DNA of 64,000 bases, from NCBI RefSeq assembly GCF_002870125.1, contig NZ_PNEO01000008.1, positions 124,001-188,000 on the forward strand, read 5' to 3'. The notes beneath the pieces were generated by a model, which worked only from the letters and a program-made list of their open reading frames with translations, was not told the DNA's origin and searched no databases. This DNA is from Burkholderia sp. WAC0059. Lineage in GTDB: Bacteria > Pseudomonadota > Gammaproteobacteria > Burkholderiales > Burkholderiaceae. The position numbers were made by a program, and so were the translations under genes. This document shows, one piece after another, positions 55,258 to 63,782 of this stretch (positions within the stretch are counted from its first letter, which is position 1; each line of letters opens with the position of its first letter).

Positions 55258-56496
55258 ATGCATAAACAAGAAAATCCGCAAGGAAAATATGTCACCTTTT
55301 CCAGCGCTCTGGAATTGGTGGCTTCCATGTCGGGGCAATCACTGATCGAAGCTGATCTTCTGTGTGCCTTCGAAAATCGCCACTGGCCTGTTTATTGGCA
55401 AGTGCTCCAAGGCGTCAAGGCATGGCGTGCGCCCGGCCTTGATGATATGAGTGCAGGGTTGAAGTTAGTCCCATTGGACGAAGGGTTATATGAGCTAACT
55501 CCTCCTGGCGTCGTAGCTGCCCAGATCGAAGATCCGGTGATCTTGCCGGCAGTTGAAGATCCGTTGAGTGATGAAACGGTTGTTGACGAGGACGATTCTC
55601 TTTTGTTTGTGGACTCGGGAGTGTTTTTGCATCCAGTAGACCAGGATGAGAATGGTTTATTTTGGGTTGTCGATTTCGACTATTGGCCACGCATAGAGGA
55701 TTTACGCCTCCGAGACGAGGATCTGAAGTCTATCGTTAACGAGATGCGTGATCTCGCATTGGTCGACTGCTCGGTTGCCCAATGGGACAAGCTGGATGCC
55801 GCCAAGCGCAAGCATATCAGCTCGAATATCTCAGCTACCAAGCGCATGATTGCATCTATTGCCCCCCAGAAATCCGAACGGCGCGCTCAAGGGTTTTACA
55901 CCATCAATGAGGCCGCAGAGACGATCTGGGGCAATGACCAAGGGAAGGTCCGGGAGTTGGAGGGGAGGCTTTCTGCGTCGGCTAAAGCAGGTGATCTGCC
56001 GATGTTCTGGCCCGATAGCAGCTCTGCCGGTCGTCTCCGTTACGGGTATACCAACAAGAGGCCTGTACGAACCTTCTACGAAGTGGCCCGCTGGTGTGAC
56101 CTGAATGACTGGCTGACGAAGAATGAGCCGGAAATCAGATATGTATTTCCGCGACCCGAGGAGCTCGATGTGTCCCCACAGCCGGCCTTATCGTCTGGAA
56201 AGGTGGCGGGCGATGTCTATCCGGAGCCCCCGGCCGCTAAGCAGTCTGCGGTTCGGACCGCGCACCGTCGCGATAGCCCGATGCGCGCCTTGGTCCGTAA
56301 AGCCAAAACTGAGGCCGACGAGCCGGAAAACGCCCAGTCGGCATGGAATGCATTTGTTGAAATGGCAAAAAAATCGTCTCCTCCAAATCCGATGATGGGT
56401 TATGTGGAGGGCGAAGGCGTCAAATGGCAGGCAGAGAATGGCACCGTCAAAATCATGGAAAATAGGGTATTTGTTCGGCGATTCAATAATCTCTAA
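55258..56496 (+). CDS. Low-GC cargo protein of unknown function (412 aa)
   Basis: A 412-residue protein with a codon pattern visibly richer in A/T than its neighbours, which suggests recent acquisition. It begins MHKQENPQGKYVTFSSALEL. A helix-turn-helix-like segment (INEAAETIWGNDQGKVRELEGRLSASAK, about 220-250) resembles the phage PapI/AlpA-type wing, and the C-terminal end has WQAENGTVKIMENRVFVRRF. The middle (about 65-150) is acidic. I cannot name the family. Position and composition are those of a moron (accessory) gene; defence, anti-defence or regulatory roles are possible but unproven. Confidence 0.6.
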   Translation: MHKQENPQGKYVTFSSALELVASMSGQSLIEADLLCAFENRHWPVYWQVLQGVKAWRAPGLDDMSAGLKLVPLDEGLYELTPPGVVAAQIEDPVILPAVEDPLSDETVVDEDDSLLFVDSGVFLHPVDQDENGLFWVVDFDYWPRIEDLRLRDEDLKSIVNEMRDLALVDCSVAQWDKLDAAKRKHISSNISATKRMIASIAPQKSERRAQGFYTINEAAETIWGNDQGKVRELEGRLSASAKAGDLPMFWPDSSSAGRLRYGYTNKRPVRTFYEVARWCDLNDWLTKNEPEIRYVFPRPEELDVSPQPALSSGKVAGDVYPEPPAAKQSAVRTAHRRDSPMRALVRKAKTEADEPENAQSAWNAFVEMAKKSSPPNPMMGYVEGEGVKWQAENGTVKIMENRVFVRRFNNL

Positions 56497-56510
56497 CAGG
56501 CGTGCCGCAG

Positions 56511-56548
56511 GTTAGCGCGAGTTAAGAACCACTAATACACGTTAGCGC
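56511..56548. promoter_or_regulatory. Two GTTAGCGC boxes 30 bp apart
   Basis: GTTAGCGC occurs at 56,511-56,518 and 56,541-56,548, exactly 30 bp apart, about three helical turns. They lie in the intergenic region between the cargo gene and the AlpA-like gene and may be regulator sites. The protein that would bind them is not known. Confidence 0.4.
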
Positions 56549-56593
56549 ACATTTCCTAGCCTTCGCACTGACGAAGTACCACCATCCGACAAA

Positions 56594-56615
56594 CAAAGAT
56601 GCGTTCGCATCTTTG
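56594..56615 (+). promoter_or_regulatory. Palindromic hairpin in the leader of the AlpA-like gene
   Basis: CAAAGATGCG and CGCATCTTTG form a perfect 10-bp stem around TT, 25 bases before the start of the AlpA-like gene. It could be an operator for a dimeric repressor or an RNA hairpin near the ribosome site. Confidence 0.6.
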
Positions 56616-56640
56616 GAGACTTCCTAATTGGAGAAAGTCA

Positions 56641-56853
56641 ATGTCCGTGGTGAAAAATAAAGGGCTTCGCCCCGCCCAAGCTGCCGAGAAACTCGGGATC
56701 GGCCTTTCAACCTTGTGGGCCCGCGCCAAACACGAAGCTGACTTCCCTCGCCCAGTCAAGCTCGGTAGCCGGACGACTGTGTTCCTCGAAAGCGAGCTTG
56801 ACGCATGGTTGAGCAAGCGTGCCGCGCAGTCTCGCGGCACGGTCACGGCATAA
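56641..56853 (+). CDS. AlpA-like phage transcriptional regulator
   Basis: A 70-residue helix-turn-helix protein of the AlpA/phage-excisionase type. LRPAQAAEKLGIGLSTLWAR is the DNA-binding helix pair, and FPRPVKLGSRTTVFLESELDAWL is the family C-terminal wing. AlpA proteins switch on integrase or late genes. TTGGAGAAAGTC precedes the ATG. It is followed by the Rha/KilAC gene after 8 bases. A palindrome sits in its leader and may be its own site. Confidence 0.85.
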   Translation: MSVVKNKGLRPAQAAEKLGIGLSTLWARAKHEADFPRPVKLGSRTTVFLESELDAWLSKRAAQSRGTVTA

Positions 56854-56861
56854 GGCTCGAC

Positions 56862-57635
56862 ATGCTTGCCAATTGCAGCGAACTCGCTGGTGACGCACTC
56901 GTGAGTGTGCGAGGCGATATCCTTATCGTGAGCACCCTGGCAGTCGCACGAGTATTTGACCGTAACCACCGCGACGTTCTTCGTACGATCGATGGTCTGC
57001 TGGCGGACGGAACTCTCAACGCGCGCAACGTTGCGCGCGTTGATTACGTCGACGCCAAGGGCGAGAAGCGCCGCATGTTCGAGTTGGACGAGCGAGCAGC
57101 GTGGATCGCCGCACCGTTCATCGGTGGCCGCGAGTCCCGCGCCGCACAGGTGCGTCTGGTAGATGCGTTTCTCGCGCTGCGCGGGCAGCGAGACGAGTCG
57201 CCGCAACATGCCGCACTTCCTTCTCCGTCACCCGAGCTGATGCAAACGATGATCGAGCTCGCGAAATCGAATGCGCAGTTGGCTAGCGCTGTGCAGGCTC
57301 AGGCCCAAAAGGCTGAAGCTTTCGACCAGTTCGCGGCAGCCGACGGCTCGATGTCGATGACTCAAGCGGCGAAGTCGCTTGGCATAGCCCCGCATACCCT
57401 GATCGACTGGCTGCAGCGCAACGCGTGGATTTACCGCCCGAACGGGAAGCGCCTCGCCGCCTACGAGATCAAGATCATGGATGGCCTGCTGGTGCATTGC
57501 ACGTATATGGCCGAGCTTCGCGATGGCTCGCGCCGGCTCGTTTCCAATGTCCACGTCACGGCGCGCGGGCTGACTGTGCTGGCCGCGCATGTTGCTGCTG
57601 GTGCGATTCCGACGCGACAGGGTTTGGGGAGGTAA
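56862..57635 (+). CDS. Rha-family / KilA-C-domain phage antirepressor
   Basis: A 257-residue regulator with two phage domains. The N-terminal Rha domain (about 15-105) has VSTLAVARVFDRNHRDVLRTI and FELDERAAWIAAPFIGGRESRAAQVRLVDAF. A coiled linker follows (about 125-165), then a KilA-C domain: DGSMSMTQAAKSLGIAPHTLIDWLQRNAWIYRPNGKRLAAY. Such proteins act as antirepressors or late regulators in lambdoid phages. The ATG at 56,862 follows AAGGCTCGAC. It is 2 bases from the replication gene. The two-domain order is common in Burkholderia prophages. Confidence 0.88.
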   Translation: MLANCSELAGDALVSVRGDILIVSTLAVARVFDRNHRDVLRTIDGLLADGTLNARNVARVDYVDAKGEKRRMFELDERAAWIAAPFIGGRESRAAQVRLVDAFLALRGQRDESPQHAALPSPSPELMQTMIELAKSNAQLASAVQAQAQKAEAFDQFAAADGSMSMTQAAKSLGIAPHTLIDWLQRNAWIYRPNGKRLAAYEIKIMDGLLVHCTYMAELRDGSRRLVSNVHVTARGLTVLAAHVAAGAIPTRQGLGR

Positions 57636-57637
57636 CC

Positions 57638-58600
57638 ATGGCGGTTCACCTTTTCGATACCGACGATGTGCCGGAACATGGCCTGATCGGCGCGATCCTG
57701 CTGTACAACCTGCGGTTCTGGATATTCAACAATCAGGCCAACGGCAAAAATTTCATCGATGGCCGCACGTGGACGTTCAACAGCGCGCAAGCCTACAAAA
57801 AGCAGTTTCCCTACCTCAGCGAGGACCAGATTCAGCGCAACCTCCGCAAGCTGATCGACAGCGGGGTATTGCTCCGCCGCAGCAATCCGGACGATGGGCG
57901 CGATCGCACAGGCTGGTATGCGCTCGTCGATGAGGCTCGGCAATTGGCAGCGATGCCCCAGGCCTCCGAGTTGCATTCCGCAAAATCGCGGGATGACTAT
58001 ATAAGTACAGATGTAAACACAGATATTTTTTCTCCTGCGCGCGCTTCGCGCTTGCCCGAAGACTGGGCTTTGCCGAGAGCATGGGGCGAATGGGCGCTCA
58101 CCGAAACGCAACAGTTCGCCAGCACGTTGAAAAACTGGGCTGGCGGTGCCTGGACGCCCGAGCACATGCGCTTCGAGGCGGACAAATTTCGCGATTACTG
58201 GCACGGGAAGTCCGGCAAGGACGCAGCGAAAACCGACTGGCTCGCGACATGGCGCAACTGGGTACGAAACGCTGGGCCGCTGCGTGCTGCAGCCGCAGGC
58301 AAGACTGGCGGTGCATGGCGCGCATCCGATGATGCGGCGCTGGCGAAGGCGAACGAGCTCGGCGTGGGCACGGCATGGCCGAACGAGAGCCGTGACGCAT
58401 GGCACGCGCGCATCCAGACAGCGATCGACAACGGTGGTTCACCTTCCGCCTCGCTCGCACCGGCCGTACCAGCGCCTGTCGAGCGGCCGGACGATGGGCC
58501 GCGCAAACCAATGCCCGATGACATGCGGCAGGCGCTGCGTAATGCATTGAAGCCCCGGGATGGATCTCAGTCGCTGGAGGGCGCCGCCGCATGTGCATAG
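57638..58600 (+). CDS. Phage replication-type protein (winged-helix, O-like)
   Basis: A 320-residue protein. The first about 100 residues form a winged helix found at the N-terminus of phage replication initiators: TWTFNSAQAYKKQFPYLSEDQIQRNLRKLIDSGVLL and NPDDGRDRTGWYAL. A central helical part (about 145-210) with WTPEHMRFEADKFRDYWHGKSGKDAAKTDWLATWRNW is conserved among such proteins as the helicase-loading region. The end is Ala/Pro/Arg-rich. GGGGAGGTAACC precedes the ATG. It probably recruits host helicase at the phage origin. O-like is an inference from layout. Confidence 0.78.
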   Translation: MAVHLFDTDDVPEHGLIGAILLYNLRFWIFNNQANGKNFIDGRTWTFNSAQAYKKQFPYLSEDQIQRNLRKLIDSGVLLRRSNPDDGRDRTGWYALVDEARQLAAMPQASELHSAKSRDDYISTDVNTDIFSPARASRLPEDWALPRAWGEWALTETQQFASTLKNWAGGAWTPEHMRFEADKFRDYWHGKSGKDAAKTDWLATWRNWVRNAGPLRAAAAGKTGGAWRASDDAALAKANELGVGTAWPNESRDAWHARIQTAIDNGGSPSASLAPAVPAPVERPDDGPRKPMPDDMRQALRNALKPRDGSQSLEGAAACA

Positions 58601-58682
58601 AGCCTGCTTTCCGGCACACGATTTTCGCTATCCTTGCCGAAGAGAAAATTGCCGCGAAGCGGCGCGCATGGGGAGCGAGAGC

Positions 58683-59246
58683 ATGAGGATCATTCACGAA
58701 CCGTCCGATGATGCGATTCTCCGCGGTTGGGTCTATTTCCGTGAGTGGCGTGGCAGCCGCAATGCGCTGCTGCTTCTTGACGCACTGGACAGTCTTGCGG
58801 CGGCCGAGCGGTTGTGGATAACCGATCGAGGCAGGCGGCCTGGCATGCGCAGGGAGTGGCAGGTGCTGCGCCGGTGTGTAACGCTCGGTATCTTAAGAGT
58901 TCGAGAAAAGTTGCTCGAAGCGCAGACTCCTGCGGCAACCGAGCGCGCGCTGCATTCGCGTGGTAGGCGAGCGACATTGGCGCGGAAGGATCTGTTGACC
59001 AGCCGTGCTGTCGCCGTCGCGCTGTCGGGTTCGTCGATCGAAGGTGCAGCAAAGATACTCGAGGAATGGGGGATGCCTCGTAGCCGGGCTTATCTGAAGA
59101 AAAAGGCATCGGAGCTCGGTTTCACGAAACGGAAGACTGCTGCCAAAAAGACAGCGAGGGCTCGGCGGCAACTGCCCTCTGGGGCTCGGTGGAAAATCGC
59201 AGAAACCGGAGCCAGCAGGCGGCGCGTGAGCGGCGGTAATTACTGA
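58683..59246 (+). CDS. Hypothetical phage protein with basic C-terminus (187 aa)
   Basis: A 187-residue protein. The first part (MRIIHEPSDDAILRGWVYFREWRGSRNAL) is followed by a helical region with AERLWITDRGRRPGMRREW, and the C-terminus is rich in Lys and Arg. It resembles small phage regulators such as late-gene activators, but no family is recognised. GGGGAGCGAGAGC before the ATG is a good ribosome site. It lies after the replication gene. Confidence 0.6.
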   Translation: MRIIHEPSDDAILRGWVYFREWRGSRNALLLLDALDSLAAAERLWITDRGRRPGMRREWQVLRRCVTLGILRVREKLLEAQTPAATERALHSRGRRATLARKDLLTSRAVAVALSGSSIEGAAKILEEWGMPRSRAYLKKKASELGFTKRKTAAKKTARARRQLPSGARWKIAETGASRRRVSGGNY

Positions 59247-59313
59247 ATCTCACGGAGTTCAGGTAACTTCAGATTCGCGCGATGATTGGTCAGTTTGATC
59301 AATTGGAGCGATC

Positions 59314-59544
59314 GTGCAGCCTTTCGCAGTTGCCCTCGGCGCTGAGCTCGCGGAGCATTTCAGTCACCAGTCGGCCAATTCCCGGGTCGGCATCAATGCC
59401 GTTGCTGACCTTCTCAAGGTCAGCCCCGTAACCGTCAGACGGCGAGTCCGGGCAGGCATTCTTCCTCTACCTCTGCGTGAAGGCTGCGCTCTCAAGTGGC
59501 GCATTGCTGATCTGCAGCAATTCCTCAAAAAGGGTGAGTCGTGA
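59314..59544 (+). CDS. Helix-turn-helix DNA-binding protein (76 aa)
   Basis: A 76-residue protein with a helix-turn-helix in VGINAVADLLKVSPVTVRRRVRAGILPL, similar to AlpA/MerR-type binders. The start is a GTG with TGGAGCGATC upstream. It overlaps the next gene by 4 bases. It may regulate the downstream genes. Second such binder in the element. Confidence 0.72.
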   Translation: MQPFAVALGAELAEHFSHQSANSRVGINAVADLLKVSPVTVRRRVRAGILPLPLREGCALKWRIADLQQFLKKGES

Positions 59545-59963
59545 ACGATTCGATTCGCGCGGCGATCGCGCGTGAGCGTGAGCGCATCGCCCAAATTCTT
59601 GCTTGTGGCATACGCGTTGGCCATATCGTCCAGGCCGCCTCATTGGCGTGCGACACCGACTTGGATGTAGTCGCTGCACGTCGCGTTCTGATCAAGTCCG
59701 GCGAGTACGGGTCAACGGAGAGTGATGCCGCGGAAAACGACGAGCGAAATGCGGACAAATTCGACGGCGAAAATCGAAAGACCGTCGACTGGATCGACAA
59801 GACCGACGAAGAACGGAAGTCGCTGGCAGACAAAATCATCGAGATCGGCGAGGCGACTTTCGGTGCGCGCGCCGGCACGTTCCAGCCGGGCGCGAGCACG
59901 CAACAATCCTCTTCGGGACGCGTGATTAGGTTCGATGGGACCCGAGCGCGAGGCAGATCATGA
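59541..59963 (+). CDS. Hypothetical phage protein with a short helical motif (140 aa)
   Basis: A 140-residue protein. Residues about 10-50 (ARERERIAQILACGIRVGHIVQAASLACDTDLDVVAARRVL) resemble the C-terminal tail of phage ClpP-like head-maturation proteases, without the protease itself. The rest is acidic, then Gly/Ser-rich. It overlaps its neighbours by 4 bases on each side. A related motif occurs in the next gene. Function unknown. Confidence 0.6.
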   Translation: MNDSIRAAIARERERIAQILACGIRVGHIVQAASLACDTDLDVVAARRVLIKSGEYGSTESDAAENDERNADKFDGENRKTVDWIDKTDEERKSLADKIIEIGEATFGARAGTFQPGASTQQSSSGRVIRFDGTRARGRS

Positions 59964-60562
59964 AATCTCTCATCGCGAAAAACGTTTCGTCGAGGTTCTG
60001 GGGTTTTCTCGGCATCGAGCCGAAAAACGTCACGCCCGCACGGCACGCCGGTTCCGGCGGCACGACATCTTCTACCATTGTGAGAAGACCGTTTGCGCAA
60101 TCGATCCCGAGTCGGTCGTCTCCTGCAGTCGCCGCGATGGAAGCGCCGGCGCCGAAGCCTACTGCCCGTGCGACGGCACCTGTGCTTGCTGTGGAGCCCA
60201 TTCGGACACCATGTCCCGATCACAGCGAGACCGAGGCAGCAGTCAAACGCGAACGGATGCGAATCTCCTCCATCGTTGCTGAAGGTGCCGCGTTTGGAGC
60301 GCCCAGGTTAGCTGCGGCACTGGCACGAACTTCGGTCGATGCCGCAGCCGCGATTAACGTCATACGCGCTGCTGCGTGTGACGCGACCGAGGAAATGCAG
60401 CCCAGTCTGATGCCCGAGAGCCCGCGCGAATCACGTTTCGTCAGCACCATCGTTTCCAACCCCGGCGCGCTTGCCGATCGCATCGTCGCGGCTGGTGAAT
60501 ACGCCGCAACCGGCAAAGGTGGTCCATCAGTTGGTCCCGCTGTGCGTCGCAACGCTCAATAA
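59960..60562 (+). CDS. Hypothetical phage protein sharing the same motif (200 aa)
   Basis: A 200-residue protein. After a basic, low-complexity N-terminus (about 1-85), residues about 95-140 (KRERMRISSIVAEGAAFGAPRLAAALARTSVDAAAAINVI) repeat the pattern of the preceding gene: ERxRIxxI, a Gly, then Ala-Leu-Ala with T-x-D-x-A-A. The tail is disordered. It starts 4 bases inside the previous gene. No function assigned. Confidence 0.58.
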   Translation: MKSLIAKNVSSRFWGFLGIEPKNVTPARHAGSGGTTSSTIVRRPFAQSIPSRSSPAVAAMEAPAPKPTARATAPVLAVEPIRTPCPDHSETEAAVKRERMRISSIVAEGAAFGAPRLAAALARTSVDAAAAINVIRAAACDATEEMQPSLMPESPRESRFVSTIVSNPGALADRIVAAGEYAATGKGGPSVGPAVRRNAQ

Positions 60563-60578
60563 ACCACCTGAGGATCTC

Positions 60579-61670
60579 ATGAAAAAAGTCGCGCAACTAA
60601 CCAAACAGATCGCCGCTCAACAACAAATTATCACGGGCTTGACAGCCGATCGCGAACTCGCTGAGAGAGCTATTGCGATCGTTGAAGAGCGGACGGCGAT
60701 TATCGATTCGCTCCGGGAGCAGCGTCACACACTGCAGGCCGAAACCCTCGCATCGGGAAAGACCGCCGATACGTCGAATTTCGACACGCAAATTAGTAAC
60801 GCTGAAGCGCAGCACGCGGCCGCAGTGGCTGCGGCGCGCGCAGCGGCTGAATCGATCGTCCCGCTTGATGCCGCCGTCGAACTGGCGAAAAACGCACTCG
60901 CAGATCTTGAAGGCCAGCGTGCAGCCGCGCTTGAAGCGGCCATCATGACCGAACACGAGATACACCAGGGCCGCTACTGCGAAGCTGTAGCGGCTCTGCA
61001 GGCATGCGTGGAGGGCATGGCCGGCGCTGAACGCGCTTGGCGACTACTATTGAACAAGTTGCCGGGCGACCATTTTCCGGGTCGTGGCTTGGATGTTATC
61101 GAAGACATTCGCGCTCGTGGGGTGCGCGTCCCGTGGGAATTTTCCCGGCTCAAGGATCCCGCCGTCGCAGCCGGCTACACCGACGATTTCCGGAACTACT
61201 GGTTCGTACCGGTATGGGCCGCTGCTGAGCGGCAAGATATCGGCATGAAAGACGCCGACGACATCGTCAATGCGGCGCGGCGTGCCGGCTTCCCCGGCGA
61301 TGACCTCGTGACAGCACCGACCGAGCCGGAAGTGCCGAAGATGGTCAAGGTGCGCGTGAAGCGCGGAATCATCCGGGCTGACTCTTTGATCAAGCGGCAT
61401 CCCGCTACCGGCGCGGTCGTCTCAAAGATCACTCGCAGTTATGAGGTCGGTGACGACCTCGAACTCGAGGAAGCTACTGCGCGCCAGCTTCACATTCTGG
61501 GTCATGTTGTTATCCGCGGCGAAGGCGAACTGCCATCACGCACTGGCATTCCGCGAGACGCTGAAAAAGCCATGCGGCCGCGGCTTGCCGGTGCCGAACA
61601 CAACGAACTTCACCGGGTTGGCTTTAGCTCGGAGATGGAAGCGCTGATGCAGACTGACGGGAACCGATAA
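60579..61670 (+). CDS. Phage protein with N-terminal coiled coil (363 aa)
   Basis: A 363-residue protein. The first about 150 residues form a coiled coil (KKVAQLTKQIAAQQQIITGL, later ERTAIIDSLREQRHTLQAE). The rest has KMVKVRVKRGIIRADSLIKR and YEVGDDLELEEATARQLHILGHVV, which resembles a small beta domain of phage structural or decoration proteins. The ATG follows GAGGATCTC. It is in the place where tail tube or sheath genes might be expected but does not match them. Function unknown. Confidence 0.62.
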   Translation: MKKVAQLTKQIAAQQQIITGLTADRELAERAIAIVEERTAIIDSLREQRHTLQAETLASGKTADTSNFDTQISNAEAQHAAAVAAARAAAESIVPLDAAVELAKNALADLEGQRAAALEAAIMTEHEIHQGRYCEAVAALQACVEGMAGAERAWRLLLNKLPGDHFPGRGLDVIEDIRARGVRVPWEFSRLKDPAVAAGYTDDFRNYWFVPVWAAAERQDIGMKDADDIVNAARRAGFPGDDLVTAPTEPEVPKMVKVRVKRGIIRADSLIKRHPATGAVVSKITRSYEVGDDLELEEATARQLHILGHVVIRGEGELPSRTGIPRDAEKAMRPRLAGAEHNELHRVGFSSEMEALMQTDGNR

Positions 61671-61765
61671 TGGGCGATGTCACGATGAAACAGGTAATCG
61701 TCTCACGCTGTCGCACGGTTTATAGGCACCGGCGTCTCCCCCGAATTCCGCGGAAAGGAACTTGA
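61670..61765 (+). CDS. Possible 31-residue ORF
   Basis: A 31-residue frame starts at an ATG sharing a base with the previous stop (TAATG) and ends one base before the tape-measure start. It is Arg/Lys-rich (KQVIVSRCRTVYRHRRLPR). It is compatible with translational coupling but is very short. It could be a remnant of a larger tail gene. Confidence 0.3.
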   Translation: MGDVTMKQVIVSRCRTVYRHRRLPRIPRKGT

Positions 61766-61766
61766 C

Positions 61767-63782
61767 GTGGCGAGCAATCTTTCCATTACCATCACAGCGA
61801 TCGACAAGGCTACCGCCGTCGCGCAGAAGGTCAACAAGTCGATCGCGCAGGTCACGAAGCCGATTGCTGACGTACGGCAGTCGGTGGCGGCGTTCTCCAA
61901 GGAAACGGGCCTCGACAAGCTCGGGCGCTCGGTCGAGAAGGTCGGGACTGCGTCGACGGAAACCGCACGCCGGATCGCGTCGCTCGCCCCGCCGATCGCG
62001 GCTTTGACCGGCGCCGGCACCCTCGCGGGTATCGGTGCGATCGCGCAACGCTTCGGCCGCAGTGCGGTGCAAATCAAGAACACTGCGTACAACCTCGGCA
62101 TGGGCACGACCGAGCTGCAGAATTGGCAAGGTGCAGCACGTCTTGCCGGCCTATCGAGCGAGTCGATGACGAACGGCCTGATGTCCGTCGGCAACGCGCT
62201 CGAGCTCGCCCAGCTGGGTTTGAAGCCCGAGGCGCTCGCCGCCATGACGCAATACGGCATCGGCGTGCACCGGCTGAAAAACGGCTCCATCGATACAGCG
62301 CGCGCGATGCGCGACGTCGCCCGCGTTGCCTCGACGATGACGAATGCGCAGGCCCGCAATCGCTTCCTCGATGCTTTCGGGCTTCAGGGACTCGCGCCAA
62401 TGCTCGCGGAACTGGACACCTATCTCGCAAAGTTCCAGCAGTTGAACGCCGCCATGGGACCGGACCAGATCGCGAAAGGCCAGCAATACACCGAGTCGAT
62501 GGTCGCACTCGGCGCCAGCATCGACAAGCTGACGAACTCGGCCGGTGCGGCGCTCGCGCCGGCGCTCGGCCAGGTGGCGAACGAGCTGATCCCGATCGCG
62601 GACAAGTACGGGCCGCAGATCGCGAACTGGATCGAGAGCACGGACTGGAAGGGCGGCGCGCAGCGAGTCGGCAGTTTCGTCGACGCGGTCGGCGGCGTGG
62701 GCCCGATCGCGGCGGGTATTGCGCTGATCACTTTCGCGGGCCCGATCGCTGGCGCACTGACGCTCGCCGGCATGCTTAAGGATATCGCCGCGATCGCAGG
62801 CGGACTGGCAGCGAACCCCGTCATTGCATCGACGCTGGCGCTGGTGGGTGGCGGCTACGCCGCGGAGAACGCGCGCCGAAAGGCATTCGATAGCGCCATC
62901 CACCGACAGGCCGGCGAGTCGGAATCGAGTCGCGAGCAGCGCGTCGCCGACGCGATGGCGGGCGGCATCGTGACGCCGGACGTCGACACGAGTGCGGGAT
63001 CACGTGCGGGTGCGTGGACGGACTGGGACAACTGGTGGAATCGACATTTTGGGCAAGACTCGAAACGCGTGACGGCATCGCCGCCGGCGGTGGCCGCGTC
63101 AACACCGCCCGTCGCGGCGACGGCGCCTGTCGCACCGGTCGCGGCTGTGGCTCCCACGGCACCTGTCGCGCGGGCAGCCGCGCCGTCGCCCGTATCGCAA
63201 TTCCGTTCGAACGAGGATACGCGGACGCTATTCTCCGGCCTCGAGGCGCAATACAGTTTGCCGCCCGGGCTGCTCGACAGCGTCTATACGGCCGAGTCCG
63301 GTCGCGGTCGCACGCTGGTATCGCCGAAAGGCGCGCTGGGACCATTCCAGTTCATGCCGGAAACGGCGCGCGAGTACGGCGTGACCGATCCGATGGATCT
63401 GCGACAGTCCGCGACCGGCGCGGCCCGGATGTATTCGGACCTGCTGCGCGCGAATGGCAACAATCTGCCGGCGGCGATCGCTGCGTACAACTGGGGGCAG
63501 GGCAACCTTAACAGGTACGGCTTTTCGGCTCGCCCTGCGGAAACGCGAGAGTACGTCGACAGGGTGCTCGACGGCATGGACCCGTCGGGCAGCATCGCAG
63601 GCGCCCCGGCGCAACAGGATGTCGGTGCCGGCAGCGGCATGGCGGCCGATGGCCATGTAAAGGTCGACGTGCAGTTCGCGAATGCGCCGAAGGGCATGAC
63701 CGCGAGCGTGAAGACGCGGGGCGACATCGTCGCGTCGACCAGAATCTCATATTCGTCGGACATGGTCGGAGGGAACGTGTGA
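61767..63782 (+). CDS. Tape-measure protein with a lytic transglycosylase domain
   Basis: A 671-residue tail protein. The N-terminal part (about 1-110) is helical; hydrophobic helices near 75-90 and 308-365 are typical of tape measures. Residues about 430-480 are an Ala/Pro/Val-rich hinge. The C-terminal transglycosylase domain has LLDSVYTAESGRG with catalytic E510, SPKGALGPFQFMPETAREYG, and AAYNWGQGNLNRYG, the SLT signatures. It sets tail length and opens peptidoglycan during DNA entry. The start is a GTG with AAAGGAACTTGAC. It overlaps the next gene by one base. Confidence 0.9.
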   Translation: MASNLSITITAIDKATAVAQKVNKSIAQVTKPIADVRQSVAAFSKETGLDKLGRSVEKVGTASTETARRIASLAPPIAALTGAGTLAGIGAIAQRFGRSAVQIKNTAYNLGMGTTELQNWQGAARLAGLSSESMTNGLMSVGNALELAQLGLKPEALAAMTQYGIGVHRLKNGSIDTARAMRDVARVASTMTNAQARNRFLDAFGLQGLAPMLAELDTYLAKFQQLNAAMGPDQIAKGQQYTESMVALGASIDKLTNSAGAALAPALGQVANELIPIADKYGPQIANWIESTDWKGGAQRVGSFVDAVGGVGPIAAGIALITFAGPIAGALTLAGMLKDIAAIAGGLAANPVIASTLALVGGGYAAENARRKAFDSAIHRQAGESESSREQRVADAMAGGIVTPDVDTSAGSRAGAWTDWDNWWNRHFGQDSKRVTASPPAVAASTPPVAATAPVAPVAAVAPTAPVARAAAPSPVSQFRSNEDTRTLFSGLEAQYSLPPGLLDSVYTAESGRGRTLVSPKGALGPFQFMPETAREYGVTDPMDLRQSATGAARMYSDLLRANGNNLPAAIAAYNWGQGNLNRYGFSARPAETREYVDRVLDGMDPSGSIAGAPAQQDVGAGSGMAADGHVKVDVQFANAPKGMTASVKTRGDIVASTRISYSSDMVGGNV

